64,000 nt of DNA from Enterococcus mundtii (GTDB taxonomy: Bacteria; Bacillota; Bacilli; Lactobacillales; Enterococcaceae), in contig NZ_CP025473.1 in NCBI RefSeq assembly GCF_003957375.1, forward strand, positions 2,381,501 to 2,445,500, written 5' to 3'. Positions within the stretch are counted from its first letter, which is position 1; every line of letters starts with the position of its first letter. This document shows positions 1 through 7,737 of this stretch, one piece after another. Below the pieces are notes generated by a model. It worked only from the letters and a program-made list of their open reading frames with translations. It did not search any database and was not told the origin of the DNA. The position numbers and the translations under genes were made by a program.

Positions 1-709
1 AACCGATAAAATGTGCAACAAAACGAGTTTTAGGATGTCGATAGATTGTTTCCGGTGTATCATATTGCTCGATAACACCATTATTCATGACCGCGACTTT
101 ATCCGAGATCGAAAAGCATTCTTCTTGATCGTGAGTCACAAAAACTGTTGTGATACCAAGTTGTTGTTGGATACGTTTGATCTCGATCCGCATTTGGACA
201 CGTAGTTTCGCATCTAAATTACTTAATGGTTCGTCTAGGAGTAGTAACTTAGGTTCAATAACCAATGCTCGAGCCAAAGCCACTCGTTGACGTTGCCCCC
301 CTGACAGTTGTTTCGGGTAACGATTACCCAATTGTTCCAATCCACAGATCGCTAACATATCTGCTACTTTTTTGGTGATATCCGCTTTATTTTCTTTACG
401 CAATTTCAAACCGAAAGCGACATTCTCAGCAATCGTTAAATGAGGAAACAACGCATAGCTCTGAAATACCATACCAAAATTACGTTTATGCACAGGAACT
501 TTCACTAATTCTTGATCTTCCAGAACAAAAGAGCCCTCATTCGGCGAAATCAATCCAGCAATCACACGTAGCGTCGTTGTTTTACCGCAACCACTGGGTC
601 CTAATAAAGAAACTAGCTCTCCTTTTTCCATTGAAATAGACAAATCTTCTAATATATTTTGTTTTCCGTCATAACTCACACGGATATTGTTCAAATTTAC
701 AAAACTCAC
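1..709 (-). CDS. ABC transporter ATP-binding protein, PotA-like (C-terminus outside window)
   Basis: ATPase of a spermidine/putrescine-type (COG3842) importer; it powers uptake through the two permeases encoded just upstream. Visible in the translation: Walker A GPSGCGKTTT near residue 38, signature LSGGQRQRVALARAL, Walker B LLLLDEPLSNLDA and the switch His in VTHDQEE. I chose the GTG at 709 because GAGGGGGAGA lies just before it; an in-frame ATG upstream would swallow that ribosome binding site. The gene runs off the left edge, so the C-terminal regulatory domain is not seen. It is the third gene of an operon with permease, permease, ATPase order. The same family also includes iron, thiamine and phosphonate importers, so the substrate is inferred, not shown. 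Confidence 0.9.
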   Translation of the reverse strand, partial: MSFVNLNNIRVSYDGKQNILEDLSISMEKGELVSLLGPSGCGKTTTLRVIAGLISPNEGSFVLEDQELVKVPVHKRNFGMVFQSYALFPHLTIAENVAFGLKLRKENKADITKKVADMLAICGLEQLGNRYPKQLSGGQRQRVALARALVIEPKLLLLDEPLSNLDAKLRVQMRIEIKRIQQQLGITTVFVTHDQEECFSISDKVAVMNNGVIEQYDTPETIYRHPKTRFVAHFIG

Positions 710-770
710 GGTTCTCCCCCTCATAGTTTCCAGTCATTCTCAAGTACGGTTCGATTTCTTCACTCAACAG

Positions 771-1550
771 TTAAGCAATCGAAGCCAATCCTAACGTTTT
801 CTCAATAATAAACATCAAGAAAACTGTTAATACCATGATCATTACTGAAATCGCCGACACAGTCGGGTCATACGTATATTCAATGTAGCTCAACAATGAA
901 GTGGGCAACATCGTTACTCCTGGTCCAGATAAAAACATTGAAACTGGCACATTATTGAATGAGTTGACAAAAGCCAACATAAACGCCGCAAATATACCAG
1001 AAGAAACATTTGGTAAGATGACTTGCATAAAAGCACGGGTTTTGGTACAACCCAACGTCCAGGCAACTTCTTCAATCGAAAAATCTAATTGCTCCATGCT
1101 TGAACCTACGACGCGAATGATATACGGTAGGCTGATCAAAAAATGACCAATCAATAAAGCTTGGATCACCGGCAAGTTAAACTTGATCACAATGTATTGG
1201 AACAAGGAATAGCCGACAACGATACCCGGAATCATCGTTGGTGACAAAAAGAAATTTTTAAAAAGCTGTTTACTCTTCATGTGGTAACGAGAAAGTGCGT
1301 AAGAAGTCGGCACGCCCACTAATAAAGCTAACAGAGTAGCCCCTACACCAATACTTAAACTCAATTTAAAGCTATTCATAAATGTTTCAGAACTTAGCGC
1401 TTTCGTGTACCACTCTAATGAGAATCCATCAATCGGAAATTGTATCGTCGATGATTGTCCAAAAGACGTTACAACAATAATCACTAATGGTAAAAACAAA
1501 AACGCAAAAACTAATACTGCGATGATCGTCATCCCTTTTTGCTTACGCAT
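771..1550 (-). CDS. ABC transporter permease, PotC-like
   Basis: Inner-membrane permease of the same importer, 259 aa, with about six hydrophobic segments. The EAA loop that docks on the ATPase is visible as EEVAWTLGCTKTRAFMQVILP around residues 155-175. It starts at an ATG preceded by GGAGGG and overlaps the upstream permease by 8 bases, which indicates translational coupling. A 61-base gap separates it from the ATPase gene. Family assignment (COG1177) is by overall pattern; substrate is inferred as polyamine but is not proven by the sequence. Confidence 0.88.
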   Translation of the reverse strand: MRKQKGMTIIAVLVFAFLFLPLVIIVVTSFGQSSTIQFPIDGFSLEWYTKALSSETFMNSFKLSLSIGVGATLLALLVGVPTSYALSRYHMKSKQLFKNFFLSPTMIPGIVVGYSLFQYIVIKFNLPVIQALLIGHFLISLPYIIRVVGSSMEQLDFSIEEVAWTLGCTKTRAFMQVILPNVSSGIFAAFMLAFVNSFNNVPVSMFLSGPGVTMLPTSLLSYIEYTYDPTVSAISVMIMVLTVFLMFIIEKTLGLASIA

Positions 1551-2379
1551 GATTCATTTCCCTCCGATCTAAACGTGCAGCAATCATATTCAATCCTTTA
1601 TTCACGATCAGAGTCGTGACGATCATGATCAATGCAATGACACTTGCTGAAGTCCAATCACCTAAAGTCGATGCTTTCTGGTATAAGAAAGTCGCCATCA
1701 TCATATTTTGGTTCCCACCTAAAAGTTGTGGTGTCGTATAAGCCGTCAACGTGCCTGTAAATACTAAAATACTGCCAACGATCACTCCAGGTATACAAAG
1801 TGGCATGACAATTTTATAGAACGTTTTGAACGGACTCGCACCTAACGTTTCGGCAGCTTCCAGTGTTTCTTTCTCAATATTTTCCATCACGCCGACAAGT
1901 GTCATGACCATGGTAGGTAAGAACAAATAGACAGACCCGATAATAATTGCAAACTCCGTATATAGTAAGGCGATGGGTTGTTCGATCAGTCCTATGCGAA
2001 TCAAGAAATTATTGATTACTCCTGTCCTTCCTAAAATGTTGATCCAGGCAAAACTACGGATGACTGAATTGGTCAATAATGGAAACATCGTCATTGCCAT
2101 CAATAAACTTTTCCACTTTTTATCCACACCTGCAATAAAATAAGCAGTTGGAATACCTAAAACGGCAGAAATCAATGTCACAATGACAGAAACGCGAATT
2201 GTTCGAAGAAAAATCTTCAAATTGAAATCATCTGTTAAAAAACTGGTGTAAGCACTTAGACTAGCACCTGTTTCAGTAAAAATAGTTGGCCATATAATAT
2301 TGACCAATGGCAAAATCATAAAAAATAGTAATAAGATCGTTCCTGGTGCAATGATCAAATACGGAACATTCTTCCTCAT
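1543..2379 (-). CDS. ABC transporter permease, PotB-like
   Basis: First gene of the importer operon in view, 278 aa, COG1176-type permease with six predicted membrane segments and an EAA loop (EAAETLGASPFKTFYKIVMP). The open frame extends to an ATG at 2394, but the ribosome binding site GAGGGGGAGA sits inside that extension, so the ATG at 2379 is the better start (protein begins MRKNVPYL). No substrate-binding protein gene is in the window; in this order it would be expected beyond the left edge, after the ATPase. Confidence 0.88.
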   Translation of the reverse strand: MRKNVPYLIIAPGTILLLFFMILPLVNIIWPTIFTETGASLSAYTSFLTDDFNLKIFLRTIRVSVIVTLISAVLGIPTAYFIAGVDKKWKSLLMAMTMFPLLTNSVIRSFAWINILGRTGVINNFLIRIGLIEQPIALLYTEFAIIIGSVYLFLPTMVMTLVGVMENIEKETLEAAETLGASPFKTFYKIVMPLCIPGVIVGSILVFTGTLTAYTTPQLLGGNQNMMMATFLYQKASTLGDWTSASVIALIMIVTTLIVNKGLNMIAARLDRREMNHA

Positions 2380-2394
2380 TATTCTCCCCCTCAT

Positions 2395-2659
2395 TCGTGT
2401 TCTGTCTCATTATAAGAAAAAATACGAACATTTTCAAGAAAACTTTGTCATATATTCAGAAAAAACATGAGTTATATGAAAAACATCGTAAAAAACCTGC
2501 GTTTATCCGTTTTATAAAAAAAATACTCGTATTCATTTTATTTTTTTAGTTATCTATATTTATCCGCCAATCGATTATTTGCAATTAATGCGATTTAATT
2601 ATCAAAAGTGTTGAGGAATACATCTCAAATGAAAGATAAAATCATTTTTTGGGAAAACC
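2395..2659. other. Intergenic region upstream of the ABC operon
   Basis: About 265 bases, very AT-rich, presumably holding the promoter of the leftward ABC operon. I see no gene and no convincing consensus promoter or riboswitch. Confidence 0.4.
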
Positions 2660-2713
2660 AAAAAGAGCAATTACCGAACATTCGCCCAAAAACGTTCGTT
2701 AATTACTCTTTTT
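2660..2713 (-). terminator. Rho-independent terminator of the lipoprotein hydrolase
   Basis: Read on the minus strand, AAAAAGAGTAATTAACGAAC and GTTCGGTAATTGCTCTTTTT pair across a short loop and are followed by a T-rich stretch, just after the hydrolase stop codon. Confidence 0.8.
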
Positions 2714-2720
2714 ATTAGAT

Positions 2721-3611
2721 TCAACTATTCCAGAAAAACTGACTAACTTCTCGATCCACTTCTTCATTTTCATGAAGCATACTATGTGAAGCACCTTCAC
2801 CTTCTTCGACCTTTTCCATTACAGGATTACCATGCTGTTTCAATAAGGCATAAACTGCCAATGCACTATTCAGCGGAACAGTTCCATCACTTAGCTCTAC
2901 TTCACTCAACTGCCCTGCAACCAATAAAAATTGTGTGTCGGTAGAGAGATTTCCTATCATGGTTTGATAATCTTGATACTTTGAAGACACCACTGTTGGC
3001 CCATTTTCGAGTAAATCAGCTAAATTCTGACCGCTATCATCCACAAAATCATTGAAAGGTGCGCCTAGCGCTACAAACTTTTCAACTTGCGGTAAAGTCG
3101 TTTCTTGGCCATACGTGACTAGGTAACGGAGTCCGCTGACCCCACCCATGGAATGCCCGACAATATTTACTTTATTGATTTGATAAGTAGTCTGTAAATA
3201 AACTAAGCAAGCACGTATCCATTCGGCTTGATTCCACTCGTTATTTTCATTATCGGCAAAAAGCACTTGGATCATTGGATTCGTTGCTTGTTGAGATAAT
3301 ATACCTTGCGATTGTATATTTCCATTGACATCAACAGTTAAAGTCAATTCTTGTTTCCCTTTGTTCTCTTTCTCTAAACGGGTGATCATTCCTTTAAATG
3401 AATTGACTGTTCCTTTATAACCATGAACAAACAACGTTGGCACAGTACCCTTTTCTACTGAAACTACTTGACTTGTCATTGTAGTTTCAGTAGATGTAGT
3501 TTCTTTTGAGGATTTGTTTTCTTGCGTTTGACATCCCGCTAAAAACAGCAATACAAGCAGCACCAAGCCACTTAATAGCCGGTTAGAGTTCATTTTATTT
3601 CGTTGTAACAT
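2721..3611 (-). CDS. Lipoprotein alpha/beta hydrolase (DUF915 type)
   Basis: Exported, lipid-anchored hydrolase of the DUF915 surface hydrolase family. The N-terminus has a lipoprotein signal with lipobox LAGC near residue 27, then a Ser/Thr-rich linker. The fold is marked by the oxyanion-side HGYKGT motif, the nucleophile elbow GHSMGG and a late catalytic-type His in HSMLHE. I prefer the ATG at 3611 because AAAGGA directly abuts the ATG at 3620. Substrate is unknown; members are often called cell-surface hydrolases or lipases without biochemical proof. It follows the nusG terminator and has its own terminator, so it is probably its own transcription unit. Confidence 0.82.
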   Translation of the reverse strand: MLQRNKMNSNRLLSGLVLLVLLFLAGCQTQENKSSKETTSTETTMTSQVVSVEKGTVPTLFVHGYKGTVNSFKGMITRLEKENKGKQELTLTVDVNGNIQSQGILSQQATNPMIQVLFADNENNEWNQAEWIRACLVYLQTTYQINKVNIVGHSMGGVSGLRYLVTYGQETTLPQVEKFVALGAPFNDFVDDSGQNLADLLENGPTVVSSKYQDYQTMIGNLSTDTQFLLVAGQLSEVELSDGTVPLNSALAVYALLKQHGNPVMEKVEEGEGASHSMLHENEEVDREVSQFFWNS

Positions 3612-3636
3612 TTTGATCATTCCTTTCGTTTACGAC

Positions 3637-3671
3637 AAAAAAAGAGCTGGAATGACTAGTCATCCCAACTC
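3637..3671 (-). terminator. Terminator after nusG
   Basis: A 28-base near-perfect palindrome (GAGCTGGAATGACT with AGTCATCCCAACTC, wobble pairs only) followed on the minus strand by seven T. It lies between nusG and the hydrolase gene. Confidence 0.9.
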
Positions 3672-3692
3672 CTCCATTATCTTGATCACTGT

Positions 3693-4238
3693 TTAGTCAA
3701 TCTTATCTACTTGATCAAAATCAAGTTCTGTACTTGTTTCACGACCGAACATGTCAATGTTTACTTTAAGTTTTTCTTTTTCTTCATCGACTTCTGTCAC
3801 TTGTCCTTCTAAACCAGCAAAAGCACCTTCGATGATTTTTACGACTTCACCAACTTCTACTTCCAGTTCGTTTTGGCGTAAACTCATACCGATCGAACGT
3901 AAGATATGATTTACTTCTTCTGGTAGTAAAGGTGCTGGCTTGCTTCCTGCACCGTGAGAACCAACAAATCCAGTAACGCCCGGTGTATTACGGACAACAT
4001 ACCATGAAGCATCTGACATGATCATTTCTACTAAGACATACCCAGGGAATGTTTTATGAACGATTTCTTTTTCTTTCCCATTTTTCACTTCAGTTTCTGT
4101 TTCTTCAGGAACAACGACACGGAAAATAAAATCAGCCATTTTCATACTTTGCGCACGTGACTCGATATTTGCTTTTACTTTGTTTTCGTATCCAGAGTAT
4201 GTATGCAATACATACCAATTTTTTTCAAAAGATTCCAT
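3693..4238 (-). CDS. nusG: Transcription termination/antitermination protein NusG
   Basis: 181-aa NusG that binds elongating RNA polymerase and affects pausing and Rho or ribosome coupling. The N-terminal NGN domain begins KNWYVLHTYSGYENKVK; the C-terminal KOW domain holds VGEVVKIIEGAFAGLEGQV near residues 127-145. Length is normal for the family. In most Firmicutes nusG sits directly behind secE; here secE is 2.2 kb upstream with a foreign-looking module in between, and nusG has a TATAAT-like promoter of its own. Good ribosome binding site (GAGGAG) before the ATG. Confidence 0.97.
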   Translation of the reverse strand: MESFEKNWYVLHTYSGYENKVKANIESRAQSMKMADFIFRVVVPEETETEVKNGKEKEIVHKTFPGYVLVEMIMSDASWYVVRNTPGVTGFVGSHGAGSKPAPLLPEEVNHILRSIGMSLRQNELEVEVGEVVKIIEGAFAGLEGQVTEVDEEKEKLKVNIDMFGRETSTELDFDQVDKID

Positions 4239-4261
4239 TGAAGGCTCCTCATTTCATTTGT

Positions 4262-4310
4262 AAAATAAAAAAACCTCAGTTACCCGAAGCTTTTCCTCTC
4301 TTTGATTATA
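4262..4310 (-). promoter_or_regulatory. nusG promoter and leader hairpin
   Basis: On the minus strand a TATAAT is at 4310-4305 with a poor -35. About 15 bases downstream, AGCTTCGG GTAA CTGAGGTT can form a hairpin (with wobble pairs) followed by seven T, resembling a small attenuator before nusG. The promoter makes sense because secE no longer feeds nusG. The hairpin could be fortuitous. Confidence 0.45.
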
Positions 4311-4410
4311 GCACCGTTTGCTGGTTTTTACTAGTGACTTATTTTTTATACATTACTATTTAACAAAGATGTTATTTATTCTTTTTTTAAAAAAATATCT
4401 GTTTTTTATT

Positions 4411-4552
4411 CGTTATTAAAAATATTTTTTCTCTAATATACCCTCAATTTATAAAGAGAAATAATGGATACATATTTTTACGCGTTATTAAATAGAAAGA
4501 TATGTGAAAATATAGACCAAAAAACAGATTATTTATTCTTAAAAATTATAAT
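4411..4552 (+). promoter_or_regulatory. Upstream region of the secreted-protein operon with a direct repeat and -10 box
   Basis: CGTTATTAAA occurs at 4411-4420 and again at 4483-4492, each in a similar T-rich context, and a TATAAT lies at 4547-4552 without a good -35. A perfect -10 with a weak -35 and upstream repeats is the usual look of an activator-dependent promoter; the neighbouring Rgg-like regulator is the obvious candidate. Binding is inferred only. Confidence 0.35.
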
Positions 4553-4591
4553 CATATTTGTAAAGATAATTTATATGAAAGGAGATGACTG

Positions 4592-4645
4592 ATGTATCTA
4601 TTTATTCGTTGGCTTGAGTTGTCTTGGCAGTATGATTTTCGTTGA
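4592..4645 (+). CDS. 17-codon mini-ORF, candidate leader or signal peptide
   Basis: ATG at 4592 lies 7 bases behind a perfect AAGGAG. The product would be MYLFIRWLELSWQYDFR, rich in aromatic residues. It precedes the secreted-protein gene by 55 bases and comes after a TATAAT. Position and ribosome binding site suggest translation, as a leader peptide or as the precursor of a short pheromone for the nearby Rgg-like regulator. It does not match the usual short hydrophobic peptide pattern closely, so function is unknown. Confidence 0.4.
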   Translation: MYLFIRWLELSWQYDFR

Positions 4646-4700
4646 TTGATAAACATCGCTAAAGTAAAGAAACCCTAAATTAGAAAGCGAGGAATAGGAT

Positions 4701-5186
4701 ATGAAAAAAGCGATAGTTTCCCTTATGGCAATGGTGACAATAGGAAATGTTTTAATTCCTTCGACCGTATCTGTAAAAGCTGCCGAAGTATCATCAATTT
4801 CAACAAACGAAAACTTGTTTTCTCCCAAAAAAATTAATGCAACTCTTGAGAATTTCAAAATTTTTTTAGCAAATAAAGGTTTGACAATTGAAGAAGCAAA
4901 GCAGTTGAATAGTAGTGAAAAAGAAGAAATCATCCAAGAATATATTGACTATCTCTCTACAGCTCGTGTTGGTATCAATGTGATATTAGGTACCATTACT
5001 GCTGCAATGACAATCGTTACTGGATTATACAATGCTGGCCATTATGCTGCCAGACAATTAGATACTAGAGGCATATTAACAAAAAAAGAGTATAAGCCCA
5101 ACGGTGGTTGGATCATGGCTGGAATCATCGCTGCTTTCGGGATTCCAGCTGCTATGGGATTTGATGACTATATGTATAATAGGTAA
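4701..5186 (+). CDS. Secreted protein with two hydrophobic glycine-rich segments, unknown function
   Basis: 161 aa, not recognised. Residues 1-27 form a Sec signal peptide (Lys-Lys start, hydrophobic core, cleavage near VKA). The mature part has a charged helical region (about 40-85), a hydrophobic stretch GINVILGTITAAMTIV at 91-106 and a second one at 136-153 (GWIMAGIIAAFGIPAAMG), ending in an aromatic/charged tail. A good GGAAT-type ribosome binding site precedes the ATG. Small exported protein, two membrane-active-looking segments, a tiny membrane protein gene directly after it and an Rgg-like regulator facing it together suggest a bacteriocin-like or surface-active protein with its immunity protein. 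This is inference from context. Confidence 0.75.
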   Translation: MKKAIVSLMAMVTIGNVLIPSTVSVKAAEVSSISTNENLFSPKKINATLENFKIFLANKGLTIEEAKQLNSSEKEEIIQEYIDYLSTARVGINVILGTITAAMTIVTGLYNAGHYAARQLDTRGILTKKEYKPNGGWIMAGIIAAFGIPAAMGFDDYMYNR

Positions 5187-5190
5187 TCTC

Positions 5191-5352
5191 ATGGAAACAA
5201 TAAGACAACTCATTGCATCGATTTTTGGTTGGTTAGATTCTTTCGCATTGATTCTTTGCTGTATCACTGTTTTCTTTTTAAGTTTAAAGGTCTCATCTTT
5301 GGAAAAAGAAATCAAGGAATTAAAGGATGTTTTTCAAAAACATTCAAAATAA
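5191..5352 (+). CDS. Small membrane protein, candidate immunity protein
   Basis: 53 aa, starting at the ATG at 5191 with AGGTAA before it, only 4 bases after the stop of the secreted-protein gene. One strongly hydrophobic span (about residues 12-33, LDSFALILCCITVFFLSLKV) is followed by a charged, heptad-like tail rich in Lys and Glu. A longer frame back to 5104 overlaps the upstream gene and is unlikely. Tight coupling to a secreted hydrophobic protein fits an immunity role, as for many bacteriocins; a holin-like or accessory export role is also possible. No family recognised. Confidence 0.65.
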   Translation: METIRQLIASIFGWLDSFALILCCITVFFLSLKVSSLEKEIKELKDVFQKHSK

Positions 5353-5360
5353 ACATACAA

Positions 5361-5394
5361 TAACCGAAAAGTTTGCTATCTTTTCGGTTTTTTG
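5361..5394 (+). terminator. Terminator of the secreted-protein operon
   Basis: AACCGAAAAG and CTTTTCGGTT pair around an 8-base loop and are followed by T residues. It lies between the convergent small-protein operon and the regulator gene and may serve both. Confidence 0.85.
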
Positions 5395-5417
5395 TTTACT
5401 TCCAAGAAATATCTTTT

Positions 5418-6317
5418 TTAGTCTTCTATGTTAAGGGTATGTTCGATCTTGTATTGTGATTCAAATTTATGTAAATCAGCTAAAAATTCATTCCTCAGCT
5501 TGGTCGCACCAATCAATTTTAACCCTTTGAAAAAATCCTTTAAATTTTTACTGACAGCCTCTCCTTCAATACGGGCAAGTAAAAGTTGATAAAATCGATG
5601 ATATATTTCAGTTTCTCGCTGAAAAATAATTCTGCGCCGAGTCTCGAATAGTTTTTCCAAATAATACTTCGCTAATTTTAGTTCTTCTCTTTCCACCATC
5701 AGTAAAAACACATTATTATAAATACCTGATAATATAGAATGGAAAACCTCAAAATCTCCTTTTTTCATTACATTTTTTTCTACTTCTTTCAACCGCTGCT
5801 TGATGTAACTTGTTTCAAATAAATAGAGGAGAGAGGCAAAGGTAGTCATTTCAAATCTTCCCCACTCATCGATTTTTTCCAGATAATCGGATAATCTTTC
5901 GAGATAACTCGTATCTTTTTTATTTAATTTTTTTATCCCATTGATCTGCTCATACCACTTGTAAGTTTTAACAACAAGATAATTTCTCATGACGACTAAA
6001 TCATCTGAGTGTTCTAATTCTTGTGCTAGTTTTTTTAATTGATAACTAATTGCACCGTTACGTTGTTCTAAATTACGAAACATTTTTTTTAAACTCATAT
6101 TTTTATTAGAGACCCTGTCACCATCAAGATAAAAGATGAATTCATCAATATTCATATTGAGTCGTTCCAATAGTTCTAAAAACACTAGTAATGGTAAATT
6201 ACTTTGGCCATTTTCATATCTGGCTAACGATTCGCGCGAAACAATTCCATCGGCTAGCTTTTTTTGAGAGATGCCTCTGTCAATACGCATTTTTTTTAAT
6301 AATTCATGAACTTCCAT
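5418..6317 (-). CDS. Rgg/MutR-like transcriptional regulator
   Basis: 299 aa. The N-terminus is an XRE-type helix-turn-helix (GISQKKLADGIVSRESLARY, residues 13-32, then ENGQSNLP); the rest is all-helical, like the TPR-type peptide-binding domain of Rgg/MutR proteins, and the length matches that family. The ATG at 6317 has AAGGAGG in front; the frame extends 7 codons further but would bury that site. Rgg proteins are cytoplasmic and often respond to imported peptides and activate a neighbouring gene. Here the convergent secreted-protein operon is the likely target. Exact ligand and target are unproven. Confidence 0.78.
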   Translation of the reverse strand: MEVHELLKKMRIDRGISQKKLADGIVSRESLARYENGQSNLPLLVFLELLERLNMNIDEFIFYLDGDRVSNKNMSLKKMFRNLEQRNGAISYQLKKLAQELEHSDDLVVMRNYLVVKTYKWYEQINGIKKLNKKDTSYLERLSDYLEKIDEWGRFEMTTFASLLYLFETSYIKQRLKEVEKNVMKKGDFEVFHSILSGIYNNVFLLMVEREELKLAKYYLEKLFETRRRIIFQRETEIYHRFYQLLLARIEGEAVSKNLKDFFKGLKLIGATKLRNEFLADLHKFESQYKIEHTLNIED

Positions 6318-6402
6318 ATGTTCCTCCTTACTTATCAACTAGCAAAGTAAAATAATGATCAATGATTCACAAAAAACTTGTTGAATTTTCACGGTTACTA
6401 TC

Positions 6403-6446
6403 AAAAAAAATAGAGCTTCCAATCGATAAATAACCATGGATAGCTC
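6403..6446 (-). terminator. Terminator of the rpmG-secE transcript
   Basis: Minus-strand GAGCT(A)TCCA pairs with TGGAAGCTC, one base bulged, followed by TATTTTTTTT. It lies 24 bases after the secE stop and so disconnects secE from the regulator and from nusG. Confidence 0.75.
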
Positions 6447-6469
6447 ACCTTTTATTTGATTAATATTAA

Positions 6470-6640
6470 TTATTGCAAGATCCATGCAAACAAACTTTGG
6501 ATCGCTGTATCCATCACGAAAAACATTAGTCCGAAGATGATCGATGTCTCGATAACGACTAGTGTATCTTTACGTAATTGTTTTTTACTTGGCCAAGTCA
6601 CTTGTTTCATTTCATCTTTTACACTTTTAAGAAATTTCAT
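6470..6640 (-). CDS. secE: Preprotein translocase subunit SecE
   Basis: 56 aa, missed by length filters. It carries the conserved SecE signature KDEMKQVTWPSKKQL near residues 8-22 followed by a single C-terminal membrane span (VVIETSIIFGLMFFVMD). SecE holds the SecYEG channel together in the membrane. The ATG at 6640 has AAGGAGGAGG upstream. It follows rpmG by 17 bases, the normal arrangement, but the usual next gene, nusG, is displaced by about 2.2 kb. Confidence 0.96.
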   Translation of the reverse strand: MKFLKSVKDEMKQVTWPSKKQLRKDTLVVIETSIIFGLMFFVMDTAIQSLFAWILQ

Positions 6641-6657
6641 CGTAAGCCTCCTCCTTG

Positions 6658-6810
6658 TTATTTTGTCTCTTTATGTAATGTGTATTGATTACAATATTTA
6701 CAAAATTTGTTGATTTCCAAACGCTCGCCGCTTTTTCCTTCACTAATCGACTTCGTATAGTTTCGAGAACCACAAACGGAACATGCTAATGCCGCTTTTT
6801 TCTTTGCCAT
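6658..6810 (-). CDS. rpmG: 50S ribosomal protein L33
   Basis: 50 aa. The sequence contains a zinc-ribbon pattern, CSVCGSRNY early and CKYCNQYT late, so this is the Cys4 (zinc-binding) form of L33. The ATG at 6810 is preceded by GAGGAGGGG. First gene of the rpmG-secE unit, a common arrangement upstream of nusG in Firmicutes. Confidence 0.96.
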   Translation of the reverse strand: MAKKKAALACSVCGSRNYTKSISEGKSGERLEINKFCKYCNQYTLHKETK

Positions 6811-6853
6811 CCGTTTCCCCTCCTCACTGAAAACCAAATTTATACCATACTAC

Positions 6854-6880
6854 ATTATCACGTAAATTATTTTATGTCAA
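6854..6880 (-). promoter_or_regulatory. Promoter of rpmG-secE
   Basis: On the minus strand TTGACA (6880-6875) and GATAAT (6859-6854) with a 15-base spacer; a TATAAA further down is an alternative -10. Confidence 0.5.
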
Positions 6881-6968
6881 TTAGTGGTCGTACGCTCTAC
6901 TGTTTTTATTTTAGTTGTGATATGATTACTTAAAGGATTTTAAAAATGAACAATCTGGAGGTATGACT

Positions 6969-7613
6969 ATGCTATTAAAAACACTTGTTTACAAAAAAAA
7001 AGATTTGACGACTGTCTCTGAGACGAGCAACTTAGAAGAAGCACTAGAAATTTTAGAAACATCCGGTTACCGTTGTGTACCAATCCTTGATACTTCCGGA
7101 AATATTTTCCGTGGGAACATTTATAAAATGCACATCTATCGCCACAAAGCAAACGGCGGCGATATGACTTTACCGGTCACTCACCTATTGAAAAACGCAA
7201 CGAAATTTATCTATTTGGATACCTCTTTCTTTAAAGTATTCTTTACGATCAAGGAGCTTCCATACATCGCTGTACTTGACAATCAAAACCACTTCTATGG
7301 CATTTTGACACACAGCACGTTATTGAGTATGTTGTCTCAATCTTGGAGTGTAGAACAAGGAAGCTACGTCTTGACAATTGCTTCAACAGGTAAACAAGGC
7401 GATTTAGCGGCGATTTCAAAGATTATCGCAAAATATAGTAGCATTGCTAGTTGTATCACTTTGGACATCGAAAAAGATGAATACATCCGTCGTACCTTGA
7501 TCACTCTACCCGCCCATACAGAAAAAAGTGTCTGTGATTCGATCGTCAATCACTTAGAAAAGAAAAATTACAAAGTGATCGAAATTGAAAATTTACAAGA
7601 TGCTGATAAATAA
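6969..7613 (+). CDS. cbpA: Cyclic-di-AMP-binding CBS domain protein, CbpA-like
   Basis: 214 aa. The N-terminal half is a CBS pair (EEALEILETSGYRCVPILD and the second repeat around FTIKELPYIAVLDNQNHFYG); the C-terminal part (SYVLTIASTGKQGDLAAISKI) looks like an ACT-type fold. This architecture is that of CbpA, a c-di-AMP receptor in streptococci and Listeria, cytosolic. I start at the second ATG (6969), 7 bases behind GGAGG; the ATG at 6963 is too close to it. Single-gene unit that shares a bidirectional terminator with queT. Binding of c-di-AMP is inferred from family. Confidence 0.75.
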   Translation: MLLKTLVYKKKDLTTVSETSNLEEALEILETSGYRCVPILDTSGNIFRGNIYKMHIYRHKANGGDMTLPVTHLLKNATKFIYLDTSFFKVFFTIKELPYIAVLDNQNHFYGILTHSTLLSMLSQSWSVEQGSYVLTIASTGKQGDLAAISKIIAKYSSIASCITLDIEKDEYIRRTLITLPAHTEKSVCDSIVNHLEKKNYKVIEIENLQDADK

Positions 7614-7665
7614 AAACCTGTTTAATGGTTGATATTTACTAACTATTTTTCGAAAAATCATATTT

Positions 7666-7721
7666 CAAAAAAGCCAGAAATCCCAAAATCATTTAAGACT
7701 TTTGGAATTTCTGGCTTTTTT
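7666..7721. terminator. Bidirectional terminator between cbpA and queT
   Basis: AAGCCAGAAATCCCAAAA and TTTTGGAATTTCTGGCTT pair with one mismatch; A-run on the left and T-run on the right serve both convergent genes. Confidence 0.9.
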
Positions 7722-7737
7722 ACTCTATTACAAACAA

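Noticed and set aside
4598-4933. 111-codon minus-strand frame across the start of the exported-protein gene
   Set aside because: It is antisense to a gene with clear signal peptide and ribosome binding site, and has no ribosome binding site itself.
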